The notes beneath the pieces were generated by a model. That model worked only from the letters and a program-made list of their open reading frames with translations, searched no databases and had not been told where the DNA came from. Source: Inia geoffrensis (Eukaryota; Chordata; Mammalia; Artiodactyla; Iniidae). Taken from it: a stretch of DNA of 64,000 bases. A program made the position numbers and the translations under genes. Shown here piece after piece: positions 1 through 15,150 of the stretch (positions within the stretch are counted from its first letter, which is position 1; every line of letters begins with the position of its first letter). The DNA is taken from the NCBI GenBank assembly GCA_036417435.1, contig CM070910.1, positions 72,524,784 to 72,588,783 of the forward strand, given 5' to 3'.

Positions 1-3000
1 GCCCTCCCACGTAGGATAACCCTAAACTGTTGCCGTACTGTAACCTGTACCCTAATCCCTCCTCATTGCCTAACCTTAACCCTAACCTGATCCCTAATCC
101 TGTCCCTCACTTGAAACCTTACCCTCACCCGTGGCTTTACCTTAACCAGTACACCAAAACTATCTCGTGCCGTCAAACGTACACTAACCCTTAAGCACTG
201 TCATACCCTAAACTGTACCCTAATCCCTCCATATTCCCCAAGCCTAACCCTAACCTTAATCCTAATCCTGACCCTCACCCGAAACCTTAACCTCACCCGT
301 GAACTAATCTTAACCATTACACCAACACTAAACCGTGCCCTCACACGTACGCTAACCCTTAAGCGTTGTTTTACCCTAACCTGTACCCTAATCCCTCTCC
401 ATTCCCTAAACCTAACCCTAACTCGAACCCTAACCCTGACACTCACCCGAAGCTTTAGCCTCACCCGTGTCCTAACTATAACCATTACATCACCAGTAAC
501 CCATGCCCTCAAACTTAGGTTAACACTAAACCATTGCTGTACCCTAACCTGTACACTAATCCCTCCCCATTGCCTAACCCTAACCCTAACCTGATCCCTA
601 ATCCTGTCCCTCACCCGAAGCCTTACCCTCACCCGTGACCTAATCTTAACCAGTACACCAACACTAAGTCGTGTGCTCACACGCATGCTAACCCTTAAGC
701 ATTGTCGTATCCTAACATGTACCCTAATCCCTCTCCATTCCCTAACCCTAACACTAACCCAAACACTAAACCTGACCCTCTTCCGAGGCCTTACCCACAC
801 CTGTGCCCTAATCTTAAGCAGAACACCAACACTAAACCGTGCCCTCACACGTACGCTAAACCTAAACCCCAGCTGTACCCTAACCTGTATTCTAATCTCT
901 CTCCATTCCCTAACCCTAACCCTAACACTGACACTCACCCGAATCTTTACCCTCACCTGTGTCCTAATTTTAACCATTACATCACCACTAACCCATGCCC
1001 TCAAACGTAGGTTAACCCTAAACCATTGCTGTACCCCAACCTGAACCCTAATACCTCCCCATTGATAACCCTAACCCTAACCTGATCCCTAATCCTGTCC
1101 CTCACTTGAACCCTTACCCTCACCCGTGCCCAAATCTTAACCAGTACACCAATACTAACTCATGCTCTCACACGTATGCTAACCCATAAGCGTTGTCGTA
1201 CACTAACCCGTACCCTAATACCTCTCCATTCCCTAACCCTAACCCGAAACCGAACCCTAAACCTGACCCTCACCCGAAGCCTTACCCTCACCCGTGTCCT
1301 AATCTTAACCAAGACACCGACACTAAATCGTGCCCTCACACATACACTAACCCTTAAGCGTTGTCATACCCTAAACTGTACCCTAATCCCTCCCCATTCC
1401 ATAACCCTGACCCTAACCCGAACCCTATCCCTGACACTCATCCGAAGTTTTACCCTCACCCGTGCCCTAATCTTAAGCAGTACACCAACACTAAGTCATG
1501 CCCTCACACGCGTGCTAACCCTTAAGCACTGTCGTACCCTAAACTAACCCTAATCCCTCCCCATTTCCTAACGCTAACCCTAACCCGAATCCTAAACCTG
1601 TCCCTCACCCGAACCCTTAACTTCCCCCATGCCTTAATCTTAACCAGTACACCATCACTGAACCGTGCCCTCACACGTACGCTAACCCTAAACCGCAGCC
1701 GTACCCTAACCTTTACCCTAATCCCTCTCCATTCTCTAACACTAACCCTAAACCGAACCCTAACCCTGACACTCACCCGAAGCTTTACGCTCACCCGTGT
1801 CCTAATTATAAACACTACATCAACATTAACCCATGTCCTCCAATGTAGGGTAACACAAAACCATTGTCGTACACTAACCTGTACCCTAATCCCTCTCCAT
1901 TGCCTAATCCTAACCCTAACCCGATCCCTAATCCTGTCCCTCACCCGAAGCCTTACCTTCACCCGTGCCCTTATCTTAACCAGTACACCAAAACTAACTC
2001 ATGCCATCACACGTACGCTAACCCTTAAGCGTTGTCATTCTCTAAACTGGACCCTAATCCCTCCCCATTCCCTAACACTAACCCTAGGCCGATTCCTAAT
2101 CCAGAACCTCACTCGAAGCCTTACCCTACCTGTGACTTAATCTTAACCAGGACATCAACACTAACCCATGTCCTGCAATGTAGGCTAACCCTAAACCGTT
2201 GCCATACCCTAACCTGTACCCTAATCCCTACCCAGTCCCTAACAGTAACCCTAAGCCTAACCCTGACACTCACCCGAAGCTTTACCCTCACCTGTGTCCT
2301 AAATTTAACAAGGACATCAACACTAACCCATGCCCTCCAACGTTGTCTAACCTTAAACCGTTACCATGCACTATCCTTTACCCTTTTCCCTCCCCATTCC
2401 CTAAACCTAAACCCAACCCAAACCGTAAACCTGACCCTGTTCCGAGGCCTTACCCTCACCCGTGTCCTAATCTTAACCAGTACACCAACACTAACTCGTG
2501 CCCTCACATGTACGCTAACCCTTAAGCATTGTCGTATCCTAACCTGTACCCTAATCCCTCTCCATTGCCTAACCCTAACCCTAACCCGATCCCTTATCCT
2601 GTCCCTCACCCGAAGCCTTACCCTCACCCGTGCCCTAATCATATCCAGTGCACCAACACTAACGCATGCCCTCACACGTACGCTAACCCTTAAGTGTTGT
2701 CATACCCTCAACTCTAACCTAATCCCTCCCCATTCCCTAACCCTAACCCTAACCCGAATCCTAACCCTGACCCTCACTCGAAGCCTTAACCTCACCTGTA
2801 ACTTAATCTTAACCATTACACAAACACTAAACCGTGCCCTCACACGTACGCTAATCCTAAACCGCAGCCGTACCCTACCTTGTACCCTAATACCTCCCCA
2901 TTGCCTAACCCTAACCAGATCCATAATCCTGTCCCCCACCCGAAGCCTTACACTCAGCTGTGCCCTTATCTTAAGAAGAACACCAAAACTAACTCATGCC

Positions 3001-5643
3001 CTCACACGAACGCTAACCCTTAAGCGTTGTCGTACCCTAAACTGTACCCTAATCCCTCCCCATTCCCTAACCCTAACCCTAACCCGAATCCTAATCCTGA
3101 CACTCAACCGAAGCCTTAACCTCACCCGTGACCTAATCTTAACCATTATACCAACACTAAACCATGCCCTCACACGTAGAGTAACCCTAAACCGCAGCCG
3201 TACCCTAACCTGTACCCTAATCCCTCTCCATTCCCTAACACTAACACTACCCCGAATCCTAACCCTGACAATCACCCGAAGCTTTACTCTCACCCGTGTC
3301 CTAATTTTAAACACTACATCCACACTAAACCATGCCCTCCAACCTAGGCTAACACTAAACCGTTGCCGTGCCGTAACCTCTACCCTAATCCCTCCCAACT
3401 GCCTAACCATAACCCTAACCCGATACCTCATCCTGTCCCTCACCCGAAGCCTTACCCTCACCTGTGCCCGTATCTTAACCAGTATACCAAAACTAACTCG
3501 TGCCCTCACACGTATGTTAACCCTTAAGCGTTGTCGTCCCCTAAACTGTACCCTAATCCTACCCCGTTCCCTAACCTTAATCCTAACCCGAATCCTATTC
3601 CTGACCATCATCCGAAGCCTTAACCACACCCGTGACCTAATCTTAACCATTACACCAACACTAAACCGTGCTCTCACACGTACTGTAACCCTAAACCGCA
3701 GCCGTACACTAAACTGCACCCTAATCCAACTCCATTCCCTAACCCTAACACTAAACCGAACCCTAAGCCTGACACTCACCCGAAGCTTTACCCTCACCCG
3801 TGTCCTAATTTTAAGGAGAACATCACCACTAACCCATGCCCTGCAAGGTAGGCTAACACTAAACCTTTGCCGTACTGTAACCTGTACCCTAAACCCTCCC
3901 CATTGCCTAACCCTAACCCTAACCTGATCCCTTATCCTGTCCCTCACTCGAAGCCTTACCCTCACCCGTGCCCAAATCTGAAACAGTACACCAGTACTAA
4001 CTCATGCTCTCACATGTACACTAACACTAAACCGCAGCCGTACCCTAACCTGTACCCTAATCCTTCTCCATTTCCGAACACTAAACCTAAACCGAACCCT
4101 AACCCTGACACTCACCCGAAGCTTTACCCTCACCCGTGTCCTAATTTTAAACAGTACATCAACACTAACCCATGCCCTCCAACGTAGGATAACCCTAAAC
4201 TGTTGCCGCACCGTAACCTGTACCCTAATCCCTCCCCATTGCCTAACGCTAACCCTAACTTGTTCCCTAATCCTGTCCCTCACTTGAAACCTTACCCTTA
4301 CCAGTGTCTTTACCTTAACCAGTACACCAAAACTATCTCGTGCCGTCAAACGTACGCTAACCCTTAAGCATTGTCATACCCTAAACTGTACCCTAATCCC
4401 TCCATATTCCCCAACACTAACCCTCACCTTAATCCTAATCCTGACCCTCACCCGAAGTCTTAACCTCACCCGTGAACTAATCTTAACCATTACACCAACA
4501 CTAAACCGTGCCCTCACACGTACGCTAACCCTTAAGCGTTGTTTTACCCTAACCTGTACCCTAATGCCTCTCCATTCCCTAACCCTAACCCTAACTCGAA
4601 CCCTAAGCCTGACAGTCACCCGAAGCTTTACCCTCACCCCTGTCCTAATTTTAACCATTACATCACCACTAACCCATGCCCTCAAACGTAGGATAACCCT
4701 AAACCATTGCTGTACCCTAAACTGTACCCTAATCCCTCCATATTCCCCAACCCTAACCCTCACCTTAATCCTAATCCTGACCCTCACCCGAAGCCTTAAA
4801 CTCACCCGTGAGCTAATCTTAACCATTACACCAACACTAAACCGTGCCCTCACACGTACGCTAACCCTTAAGCATTGTTTTACCCTAACCTGTACACTAA
4901 TCCCTCTCCATTCCCTAACCCTAACCCTAACCCGAACCCTAACCCTGACACTCACCAGAAGCTTTACCCTCAACCGTGTCCTAATTTTAACGAGGACATC
5001 AGCACTAACCAATGTCCTGCAACGTAGACTAACCCTAAACCGTTGCCGTACCCTAACCTGTACCCTAATCCCTCCCCATTCCCGAAACCTAACCCTAACG
5101 TAAACCATAAACCTGACCCTCTTCCGAGGCCTTACCCTCTCCCGTGCCCTAATCTTAACCAGTACACCAACACTAATTTGTGCCCTCACACTTAAGCTAA
5201 CACTTAAGCGTTGTCGTACCCTAAACTATAACCTAATGCCTCCCCATTTCCTAACCCTAACCCTAACCTGAATCCTAACCCTGACCCTCACTCGAAGCCT
5301 TAACCTCCCCCGTGATTTAATCTTAACCATTACACCAACACTAAACCGTGTCCTCACACGTACGCTAAACCTAAACCCCAGCTGTACCCTAACCTGTATC
5401 CTAATCTCTCTCCATTCCCTAACCCTAACCCTAAAACGAACCCTATCCCTGACTCTCACCCGAAGTTTTACCCTCACCCGTGCCCTAATCTTAACCAGTA
5501 CACCAACACTAAGCCATGCCCTCACACTTGTGCTAACCCTTAAGCACTGTCGTACCCTAAACTGTACCCTAATCCCTCCCCATTTCCTAACGCTAACCCT
5601 AACCGGAATCCTAAACCTGTCCCTCACCCGAACCCTTAACTTC

Positions 5644-8600
5644 CCCGTGCCTTAATCTTAACCAGTACACCATCACTGAACCGTGCCCTCACACGTACGC
5701 TAACCCTAAACGGCAGGCGTACCCTAACCTGTACCCTAATATCTACCCATTGCCTAACCCTAACCCGATCCATAATCCTGTCCCCCACCCGAAGCCTTAC
5801 ACTCACCTGTGCCCTTATCTTAACAAGAACACCAAAACTAACTCGTACCCTCACAGGTACGCTATCCCTTAAGCGTTGTCGTACCCTAAACTGTACCCTA
5901 ATCCCTCTCCATTCCCTAATACTAACACTACCCCGAATCCAAACACTGACAATCACCTGAAGCTTTACTCTCACCCGTGTCCTAATTTTAAGCACTACAT
6001 CCACACTAAACCATGCCCTCCAAACTAGGCTAACACTAAACCGTTGCCGTGCCGTAACCTCTACCCTAATCCTACCCAACTGCCTAACCCTAACCCTAAC
6101 CCGATACCTAATGCTGTCCCTCACCCGAAGTCTTACACTCACCTGTGCCCGTATCTTAACCAGTACACCAAAACTAACTTGTGCCCTCACACGTATGCTA
6201 ACCCTTGAGCGTTGTTGTACCCTAAACTGTACCCTAATCCCTCCCCATTCCGTAACCCTAACCCTAACCCGAATCCTAATCCTGACCCTCACCCGAAGCC
6301 TTAACCTCACCCGCGACCTAATCTTAACCATTACACCAACACTAAACAGTGCCCTCACACGTACGGTAACCCTAAACCACAGCCATACGCTAAACTGCAC
6401 TCTAATCCAACTCCATTCCCTAACCCTAACCCTAAACCGAACCCTCAGCCTGACACTCCAACGAAGCTTTACCCTCACCCGTGTCCTAATATTAAGGAAG
6501 ACATCAACACTAACCCATGCCCTGCAAGGTAGGCTAACACTAAACCGTTGCCGTACCCTAACCTGTACCCTAATCCCTCCCCATTCCCTAACCCTAACCC
6601 TAACCTAAACCCTAAACCTGACCCTCTTCCGAGGCCTTAACCTCTCCCGTGCCCTAATCTTAACAAGTACACCAACACTAATTTGTGCCCTCACACTTAC
6701 GCTAACACTTAAGCGTTGTCGTACCCTAAACTATAACCTAATGCCTCCCCATTTCCTAACCCTAACCCTAACCTGAATCCTAACCCTGACCCTCACCCGA
6801 AGCCTTTGCCTCACCCGTCACCTAATCTTAACCAGTACACCAACACAAAACCGTGCCCTCACACGTACACTAACCCTAAACCGCAGCCGTACCTTAACCT
6901 GTACCCTAATCCCTCTCCATTCCCGAACACTAAACCTAACCCGAACCCTAACTCTGACACTCAACCGAAGCTTTACCCTCACCCGTGTCCTAAATTTAAC
7001 AAGGACATCAACACTATCTCTTGCCCTCCAACGTTGTCTAACCTTAAACCGTTACCGTGCACTATCCTGTACCCTAATCACTCCCCATTCCCTAACCCTA
7101 ACCCTAGCCGAGCCCTAATCCTGACACTCACCCGAAGCTTTACCCTCACCCGTGTCCTAATTTTAAACACTACATCCACACTAAACCATGCCCTCCAACC
7201 TAGGCTAACACTAAACAGTTGCCGTGCCGTAACCTGTATCCTAATCCCTCCCAACTGCCTAACCCTAACCCTAACCCGATACCTAATCCTGTCCCTCATC
7301 CAAAGCCTTACCCTCACCCGTGCTCTGAACTGAACCAGTACACCAACACTAACTCGTGCCCTCACACGTACGCTAACATTTAAGCGTTGTCTTACCCTAA
7401 AGTATACCCTAATACCTCCGCATTTCCTAACTCTAACCCTAACCCAAATCCTAACCCTGACCCTCACCGGAAGCCTTGCCCTCACCCGTGACCTAATCTT
7501 GACCATTACATCAACACTAAACTGTGCCCTCACACGTACAGTAACCCTAAACCGCAGCCGTATGTTAAACTGCACCCTAATCCAACTCCATTCCCTAACC
7601 CTAACCCTAAACCGAACCCTAAGCCTGACACTCACCCGAAGCTTTACACTCACCCGTGTCCTAATTTTAAGGAGGACATCAACACTAACCCATGCCCTGC
7701 AACGTAGGCTAACCCTAAACCGTTGCCGTAACCTAACCTGTACCCTAATCCCTCCCCATTCCCTAACCCTAACCCTAACCCAAACCATAAACCTCACCCT
7801 CTTCCTAGGGCTTACCCTCTCCCGTGCCCTAATCCTAACCAGTACACCAACACTAATTGGTGCCCTCACACTTACGCTAACACTTAAGCGTTGTCGTACC
7901 CCAAACTATAACCTAATGCCTCCTATTTCCTAACCCTAACCCTAACCTGAATCCTAACCCTGACCCTCACCCGAAGCCTTACCCTCACCCGTGACCTAAT
8001 CTTAACAAGTACACCAACACTAAACCATGCCCTCAAACGTAAACTAACCCTAAACCGCAGCCGTACCCTCACCTGTACCCTAATCCCTCTCCATTCCCAA
8101 ACACTAAACCTAACCCAAACCCTAACCGTGACACTCACCCGAAGCTTTACCCTCACCCGTGTCCTAATTTCAAACAGTACATCAACACTAACCCATGCCC
8201 TCCAACACAGGCTAACCCTAAACCGTTGCCGTACCGTAACTTGTACCCTAATCCCTCCCCATTGCCTAACCCTAACCCTAACCTGATCCGTAATCCTGTC
8301 CCGCACTTGAAGCCTTACCCTCACCCGTGTCTTTACCTTAACCAGTACACCAAAACTATCTCATGCCCTCAAACGTACGCTAACCCTTAAGCATTGTCAT
8401 ACCCTAAACTGTACCCTAATCCCTCCATATTCTGCAACCCTAACCCTAACCCCAATCCTAATCCTGACCCTCACCCGAAGCCTTAACCTCACCCGTGACC
8501 TAATGTTAACCATTACACCAACACTAAAACGTGCCCTCACACGTACGCTAAACCTTAAGCGTTGTTTTACCCTAACCTGTACACTAAACCCTCTCCATTC

Positions 8601-9163
8601 CCTAACCCTAACCCTAACTCGAACCCTAACCCTGACACTTACCTGAAGCTTTACCCTCACCCGTGTTCTAATTTTAACCATTACATCACCACTAACGCAT
8701 GCCCTCAAACGTAGGTTAACCCTAAACCATTGCTGTACCCTAACCTGTACCCTAATCCCTCCCCATTGCCTAACCCTAACCCTAACTTGATCCCTAATCC
8801 TGTCCCTCACCCGAAGCCTTACTCTCACCCATGCCCAAATCTTAACCAGTACACCAATACTAACTCATGCTCCCACACGTACGCTAACCCTTAAGCGTTG
8901 TCGTACCCTAACCTGTACCCTAATACCTCTCCATTCCCTAACCCTAACTCTAACCCGAACCCTAACCCTGACACTCACCTGAAGCTTTACCCTCAACCGT
9001 GTCCTAATTTTAACCAGGACATCAGCACTAACCCATGCCCTGCAACGTAGACTAACCCTAAACCGTTGCCGTACCCTAACCTGTAGCCTCATCTCTCCCC
9101 ATTCCCTAACCCTAACCCTAACCCAAACCCTAAACCTGACCCTCTTCCGAGGCCTTACCCTCT
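5644..9163 (+). repeat. 3,520-bp near-identical tandem duplication, copy 1
   Basis: This block of about 21 consecutive 168-bp units is repeated immediately downstream at an offset of exactly 3,520 bp. I traced the match from the CCCGTGCCTTAATC at 5,644 to the TCTCCCGTGCC ending near 9,171, and upstream of 5,644 the two copies differ. By eye I found only four substitutions: 7299 T versus 10819 C, 7420 G versus 10940 C, 8207 A versus 11727 G, and 8697 G versus 12217 C. Neighbouring units within the array differ far more than this, so the duplication is recent, recently homogenised, or an assembly duplication. Confidence 0.93.
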
Positions 9164-12100
9164 CCCGTGCCTTAATCTTAACCAGTACACCATCACTGAA
9201 CCGTGCCCTCACACGTACGCTAACCCTAAACGGCAGGCGTACCCTAACCTGTACCCTAATATCTACCCATTGCCTAACCCTAACCCGATCCATAATCCTG
9301 TCCCCCACCCGAAGCCTTACACTCACCTGTGCCCTTATCTTAACAAGAACACCAAAACTAACTCGTACCCTCACAGGTACGCTATCCCTTAAGCGTTGTC
9401 GTACCCTAAACTGTACCCTAATCCCTCTCCATTCCCTAATACTAACACTACCCCGAATCCAAACACTGACAATCACCTGAAGCTTTACTCTCACCCGTGT
9501 CCTAATTTTAAGCACTACATCCACACTAAACCATGCCCTCCAAACTAGGCTAACACTAAACCGTTGCCGTGCCGTAACCTCTACCCTAATCCTACCCAAC
9601 TGCCTAACCCTAACCCTAACCCGATACCTAATGCTGTCCCTCACCCGAAGTCTTACACTCACCTGTGCCCGTATCTTAACCAGTACACCAAAACTAACTT
9701 GTGCCCTCACACGTATGCTAACCCTTGAGCGTTGTTGTACCCTAAACTGTACCCTAATCCCTCCCCATTCCGTAACCCTAACCCTAACCCGAATCCTAAT
9801 CCTGACCCTCACCCGAAGCCTTAACCTCACCCGCGACCTAATCTTAACCATTACACCAACACTAAACAGTGCCCTCACACGTACGGTAACCCTAAACCAC
9901 AGCCATACGCTAAACTGCACTCTAATCCAACTCCATTCCCTAACCCTAACCCTAAACCGAACCCTCAGCCTGACACTCCAACGAAGCTTTACCCTCACCC
10001 GTGTCCTAATATTAAGGAAGACATCAACACTAACCCATGCCCTGCAAGGTAGGCTAACACTAAACCGTTGCCGTACCCTAACCTGTACCCTAATCCCTCC
10101 CCATTCCCTAACCCTAACCCTAACCTAAACCCTAAACCTGACCCTCTTCCGAGGCCTTAACCTCTCCCGTGCCCTAATCTTAACAAGTACACCAACACTA
10201 ATTTGTGCCCTCACACTTACGCTAACACTTAAGCGTTGTCGTACCCTAAACTATAACCTAATGCCTCCCCATTTCCTAACCCTAACCCTAACCTGAATCC
10301 TAACCCTGACCCTCACCCGAAGCCTTTGCCTCACCCGTCACCTAATCTTAACCAGTACACCAACACAAAACCGTGCCCTCACACGTACACTAACCCTAAA
10401 CCGCAGCCGTACCTTAACCTGTACCCTAATCCCTCTCCATTCCCGAACACTAAACCTAACCCGAACCCTAACTCTGACACTCAACCGAAGCTTTACCCTC
10501 ACCCGTGTCCTAAATTTAACAAGGACATCAACACTATCTCTTGCCCTCCAACGTTGTCTAACCTTAAACCGTTACCGTGCACTATCCTGTACCCTAATCA
10601 CTCCCCATTCCCTAACCCTAACCCTAGCCGAGCCCTAATCCTGACACTCACCCGAAGCTTTACCCTCACCCGTGTCCTAATTTTAAACACTACATCCACA
10701 CTAAACCATGCCCTCCAACCTAGGCTAACACTAAACAGTTGCCGTGCCGTAACCTGTATCCTAATCCCTCCCAACTGCCTAACCCTAACCCTAACCCGAT
10801 ACCTAATCCTGTCCCTCACCCAAAGCCTTACCCTCACCCGTGCTCTGAACTGAACCAGTACACCAACACTAACTCGTGCCCTCACACGTACGCTAACATT
10901 TAAGCGTTGTCTTACCCTAAAGTATACCCTAATACCTCCCCATTTCCTAACTCTAACCCTAACCCAAATCCTAACCCTGACCCTCACCGGAAGCCTTGCC
11001 CTCACCCGTGACCTAATCTTGACCATTACATCAACACTAAACTGTGCCCTCACACGTACAGTAACCCTAAACCGCAGCCGTATGTTAAACTGCACCCTAA
11101 TCCAACTCCATTCCCTAACCCTAACCCTAAACCGAACCCTAAGCCTGACACTCACCCGAAGCTTTACACTCACCCGTGTCCTAATTTTAAGGAGGACATC
11201 AACACTAACCCATGCCCTGCAACGTAGGCTAACCCTAAACCGTTGCCGTAACCTAACCTGTACCCTAATCCCTCCCCATTCCCTAACCCTAACCCTAACC
11301 CAAACCATAAACCTCACCCTCTTCCTAGGGCTTACCCTCTCCCGTGCCCTAATCCTAACCAGTACACCAACACTAATTGGTGCCCTCACACTTACGCTAA
11401 CACTTAAGCGTTGTCGTACCCCAAACTATAACCTAATGCCTCCTATTTCCTAACCCTAACCCTAACCTGAATCCTAACCCTGACCCTCACCCGAAGCCTT
11501 ACCCTCACCCGTGACCTAATCTTAACAAGTACACCAACACTAAACCATGCCCTCAAACGTAAACTAACCCTAAACCGCAGCCGTACCCTCACCTGTACCC
11601 TAATCCCTCTCCATTCCCAAACACTAAACCTAACCCAAACCCTAACCGTGACACTCACCCGAAGCTTTACCCTCACCCGTGTCCTAATTTCAAACAGTAC
11701 ATCAACACTAACCCATGCCCTCCAACGCAGGCTAACCCTAAACCGTTGCCGTACCGTAACTTGTACCCTAATCCCTCCCCATTGCCTAACCCTAACCCTA
11801 ACCTGATCCGTAATCCTGTCCCGCACTTGAAGCCTTACCCTCACCCGTGTCTTTACCTTAACCAGTACACCAAAACTATCTCATGCCCTCAAACGTACGC
11901 TAACCCTTAAGCATTGTCATACCCTAAACTGTACCCTAATCCCTCCATATTCTGCAACCCTAACCCTAACCCCAATCCTAATCCTGACCCTCACCCGAAG
12001 CCTTAACCTCACCCGTGACCTAATGTTAACCATTACACCAACACTAAAACGTGCCCTCACACGTACGCTAAACCTTAAGCGTTGTTTTACCCTAACCTGT

Positions 12101-12683
12101 ACACTAAACCCTCTCCATTCCCTAACCCTAACCCTAACTCGAACCCTAACCCTGACACTTACCTGAAGCTTTACCCTCACCCGTGTTCTAATTTTAACCA
12201 TTACATCACCACTAACCCATGCCCTCAAACGTAGGTTAACCCTAAACCATTGCTGTACCCTAACCTGTACCCTAATCCCTCCCCATTGCCTAACCCTAAC
12301 CCTAACTTGATCCCTAATCCTGTCCCTCACCCGAAGCCTTACTCTCACCCATGCCCAAATCTTAACCAGTACACCAATACTAACTCATGCTCCCACACGT
12401 ACGCTAACCCTTAAGCGTTGTCGTACCCTAACCTGTACCCTAATACCTCTCCATTCCCTAACCCTAACTCTAACCCGAACCCTAACCCTGACACTCACCT
12501 GAAGCTTTACCCTCAACCGTGTCCTAATTTTAACCAGGACATCAGCACTAACCCATGCCCTGCAACGTAGACTAACCCTAAACCGTTGCCGTACCCTAAC
12601 CTGTAGCCTCATCTCTCCCCATTCCCTAACCCTAACCCTAACCCAAACCCTAAACCTGACCCTCTTCCGAGGCCTTACCCTCT
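9164..12683 (+). repeat. 3,520-bp near-identical tandem duplication, copy 2
   Basis: Direct head-to-tail second copy of the preceding block. Identity with copy 1 runs until about 12,691, where CCTAATC replaces CTTAATC and the following unit diverges, so the breakpoints lie inside the short shared TCTCCCGTGCC stretch of a D-type unit. That common motif at both edges is what unequal exchange between misaligned units would leave. Confidence 0.93.
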
Positions 12684-14579
12684 CCCGTGCCCTAATCTTA
12701 ACCAGTACACCAACACTAATTTGTGCCCTCCCACTTACGCTAGCACTTAAGCATTGTCATACCCTAAACTATAACGTAATGCCTCCCCATTTCCTAACCC
12801 TAACCCTGACCCTCACCCGAAGCCTTACCCTCACCCATCACCTAATCTTAACCAGTACACCAACACTAAACCGTGCCCTCTCACGTACACTAACCATAAA
12901 CCGCAGCCGTACCCTAACTTGTACCCTAATCCCTCTCCATTTCCGAACACTAAACCTAACCCGAACCCGAACCGTGACACTCACCCGAAGCATTACCCTC
13001 ACCAGTGTCCTAATTTTAAACAGTACATCAACATTAACCCAGGCCCTCCAACGCAGGCTAACACTAAACCGTTGCCGTACCGTAACCTGTACCCTAATCC
13101 CTCCCCATTGCCTAACACTAACCCTAACCTGATCCCTAATCCTGTCCCTCACTTGAAGCCTTACCCTCACCCGTGTCTTTACCTTAACCAGTATACCAAC
13201 ACTATCTCTTGCCGTCAAACATACGGTAAACCTTAAGCATTGTCATACCTTAAACTGTACACTAACCCCTCCATTTTCCCCAACCCTAACCCTAACCTGA
13301 ATCCTAACCCTGACCCTCACTCGAAGCTTTAACCTCCCCCGTGATTTAATCTTAACCATTACACCATCACTAAACCGTGCCCTCAAACGCACGCTAACCC
13401 TAAACCACAGCCGCACGCTAACCTGTACTCTAATCCCTCCCCATTGCCTAACCCTAACCATAACCCGATCCATAAACCTTTCCCTCACCCGAATCCTTAG
13501 ACTCACCCGTGCCCTTATCTTAACCAGTACACCAAACCTAACTCGTACCCTCAAACGAACGCTAACCCTTAAGTGTTGTCTTACCCTAATGTGTACCCAT
13601 ATACCTCCCCATTCCCTAACAGTAACCCTAACACGAATCCTAATCCTGACCCTCACCCGAAGCCTTAACCTCACCCGTGACTTAATCTTAACCATTACAC
13701 CAACACTACACCGTGCCATCACACGTACGCTATCCCTTAAGCGTGTCTTACCCTAACCTGTACCCTAATCCCTCTCCATTCCCTAACCCTAATGCTAACT
13801 CGAACCCTAACACTGACACTCACCCGAAACTTTACCCTCACCCGTGTACTAATTTTAAACAGTACATCACCACTAAACCATGCCCTCAAACGTAGGCTAA
13901 ACCTAAATTGTTGGTGTACACTAACCTGTACCCTATTCCCTCCCCATTGCCTAACCCTAACCCTAAACCTATCCCTAATACTGTCCCTCACCCAAAGCCT
14001 TAACCTCACCCGTGCCCTGAACTGAACCAGTACACCAACACTAACTCGTGCCCTCACACTTACGCTAACACTTAAGCGTTGTCGTACCCTAAACTATAAC
14101 CTAATGCCTCCCCATTTCCTAAAAATAACCCTAACCTGAATCCAAACCCTGACCCTCACTCGAAGCCTTAACTTCCCCGTGATTTAATCTTAACCATTAC
14201 ACCAACACTAAACCGTGCCCTCAAACGTACGCTAACCCTAAACCGCAGCCGCACGCTAACCTGTACCCTAATCCCTCCCCATTGCCTAAACCTAACCCTA
14301 ACCTGATCCCTAATCCTGTCCCTCACTCGAAGCCTTACCCTCACCCGTGTCTTTACCTTAACCAGTACACCAAAACTATCTCGTGCCCTCAAACGTACGC
14401 TAACCCTTAAGCATTGCCATACCCTAAACTGTACCCTAGTCCCTCCATATTCCCCAAACTTAACCCTAACCCCAATCCTAATCCTGACCCCAACCCGAAG
14501 CCTTAACCTCACCCGTGACATAATCTTAACCATTACACCAACACTAAACCGTGCCATCACACGTAGTGTAACCCTAAAC

Positions 14580-15150
14580 CGCAGCCGTACACTAACCTGT
14601 ACCCTAATCCCTCTGCATTCCCTAACACTAACACTACCCCGAATCCTAACACTGACAATCACCCGAAGCTTTACTCTCACCCGTGTCCTAATTTTAAACA
14701 CTACATCCACACTAAACCATGCCCTCCAACCAAGGCTAACACTAAACCGTTGCCGTGCCGTAACCTGTACCCTAATCCCTCCCAACTGCCTAAACCTAAC
14801 CCTAACACGATACCTAATCCTGTCCCTCACTCAAAGTCTTACCCTCACCTGTGCCCGTACCTTAACCAGTACACCAAAACTAACACGTGCCCTCACACGT
14901 ACGCTAACCCTAAACCACAGCCGTACCCTAACCTTTACCCTAATCCCTCTTCATTCCCTAACACTAACCCTAAACCAAACCCTAACCCTGACACTCACCC
15001 GAAACTTTACGCTCATCCGTGTCCTAATTATAAACACTACATCAACATTAACCCATGTGCTCCAATGTAGGGTAACACAAAACCATTGTCGTACACTAAC
15101 CTGTACCCTAATCCCTCTCCATTGCCTAATCCTAACCCTAACGTGATCCC
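14580..15150 (+). repeat. Mosaic satellite block, paired with 16,925-17,495
   Basis: Three to four consecutive units here match those at 16,925-17,495 with an offset of 2,345 bp (close to 14 units). Shared private features are ACACTACCCCGAATCC, GACAATCACCCGAAGC, the CCTCCCAACTGCC variant of the C-type landmark, and GTAGGGTAACACAAAACC. Some of these private features also turn up at about 3,230, 5,920, 9,440 and 19,800, so this haplotype of units has been copied around the array. Confidence 0.75.
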
